Assembly: GCA_934394435.1 (NCBI GenBank)
Contig: CAKRRN010000027.1
Coordinates: 1-33,346 of the forward strand
Direction of reading: 5' to 3'
Length of the DNA: 33,346 bases
DNA from: an uncultured Bacteroidaceae bacterium
GTDB lineage: Bacteria; Bacteroidota; Bacteroidia; Bacteroidales; Bacteroidaceae
Of the stretch, positions 33,071-33,346 are shown in pieces. A program made the translations under genes and the position numbers. The notes below the pieces were generated by a model, which was given only the letters and a program-made list of their open reading frames with translations, was not told the DNA's origin and did not search any database. Within the stretch, counting starts at the first letter, position 1. Every line of letters begins with the position of its first letter.

Positions 33071-33118
33071 TTTTCCCAGTTGGAGAAAAACATTTTTCCA
33101 GTTAGAAAAGAAAGAGAG
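33071..33118 (+). repeat. 48-bp double-hairpin module, copy 2
   Basis: It matches 14069-14116 on the same strand at 43 of 48 positions. The adjoining module is on the opposite strand relative to copy 1. Confidence 0.75.
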
Positions 33119-33131
33119 GTGATGTGTACAT

Positions 33132-33238
33132 ATGGATCTTATTATTATATCCTTTGTGCTGACAAGCAAGTTGGCTTTTAAGTACGGGTTATGCCTGTGG
33201 ATTGTGTCCGAAACTCCCCATGGTTTACCAGGTGAGCC
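33132..33238 (-). repeat. Shared module with motif copy 5, inverted copy of 13939-14050
   Basis: Read on the minus strand it starts GGCTCACCTGGTAAACCA (33238 leftwards). It then runs through GAGTTTCGGAC, ATCCACAG, ACTTGCTTGTC and CAAAGGATATAATAATAAGAT in the same order as copy 1. Confidence 0.8.
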
Positions 33239-33239
33239 A

Positions 33240-33346
33240 AAGTATCTTAGGATACTTGGTAAAGTAATATAGGATACTTGGCAAAGTAATATAGGATACT
33301 TGGCAAAGTAATATAGGATACTTGGCAAAGTATCTTAGGATACTAT
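33240..33346 (-). repeat. Tandem array of at least five 22-nt palindromic units running to the window end
   Basis: Units start at 33240, 33262, 33284, 33306 and 33328. The first and last carry AAGTATCTTAGGATACTT or its start; the middle three carry AAGTAATATAGGATACTTGG. It is the reverse complement of the family at 13854-13940. The window ends inside or at the edge of the last unit, so the full length is unknown. Confidence 0.85.

Overview
The window is a chromosomal segment of a Bacteroidales bacterium, most likely Prevotella or a close relative. The evidence is the gene content (RprX/RprY-type two-component system, bifunctional Fkp, metal-type KdsA) and the promoters. Ten genes have the Bacteroidetes sigma-ABfr -7 box (TAnnTTTG, here TAACTTTG, TACCTTTG or TATCTTTG) just upstream of their starts, and Shine-Dalgarno sequences are generally not evident. 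No rRNA, tRNA, CRISPR array, phage gene or transposase was recognised.

Layout. 1-4789 (+): the end of clpC, then htpG and nadE, closely packed. 4873-7671 (+): a fused FAD oxidase/iron-sulfur protein of the D-lactate dehydrogenase type, converging on dnaB (7964-9523, -). Between them lie terminator-like hairpins and a long imperfect inverted repeat. A MaoC-type hydratase (-) is divergent from a kdsA-kdsD-phospholipase D run (10463-13513, +). 13514-14694 is a 1.2 kb gene-free, repeat-packed stretch. Then come a Crp-family regulator (+), miaA (-), a GT6 glycosyltransferase (+), a Tat-signal sulfide:quinone oxidoreductase with a phosphopantetheinyl transferase directly behind it (+), and rprY-rprX (+). 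A second repeat element (21716-22005) separates rprX from a minus-strand pair: a conserved hypothetical gene coupled to a GH25 lysozyme. 23654-30130 (-) is a GDP-fucose block read manC, gmd, fcl, fkp. Divergent from it are fabD and a cytosolic GH13 alpha-amylase (30318-32874, +). The window ends inside another repeat.

How the genes work together. ManC, Gmd and Fcl make GDP-L-fucose from mannose-1-phosphate, and Fkp makes it from scavenged fucose, so de novo and salvage routes sit side by side. About 6 kb away lies a homologue of the human ABO/alpha-1,3-galactosyltransferase family (GT6) carrying the bacterial NXN motif. Characterised bacterial members act on fucosylated acceptors, so together these genes suggest capacity for blood-group-like surface glycans. 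KdsA and KdsD supply the early Kdo pathway of the outer membrane.

The least explained material is the repeat family. It has 22-23-nt tandem palindromic units at three sites, a shared GGCTCACCYGATAAACCA-type motif at five sites, a 22-bp perfect terminal inverted repeat bounding a 654-bp composite, and a 48-bp double-hairpin module lying in opposite relative orientation to its neighbours in two copies. The two largest copies are inverted with respect to each other and enclose about 19 kb, including GT6 and the fucose genes. They look like non-autonomous mobile or structural repeats; no encoded protein explains them.
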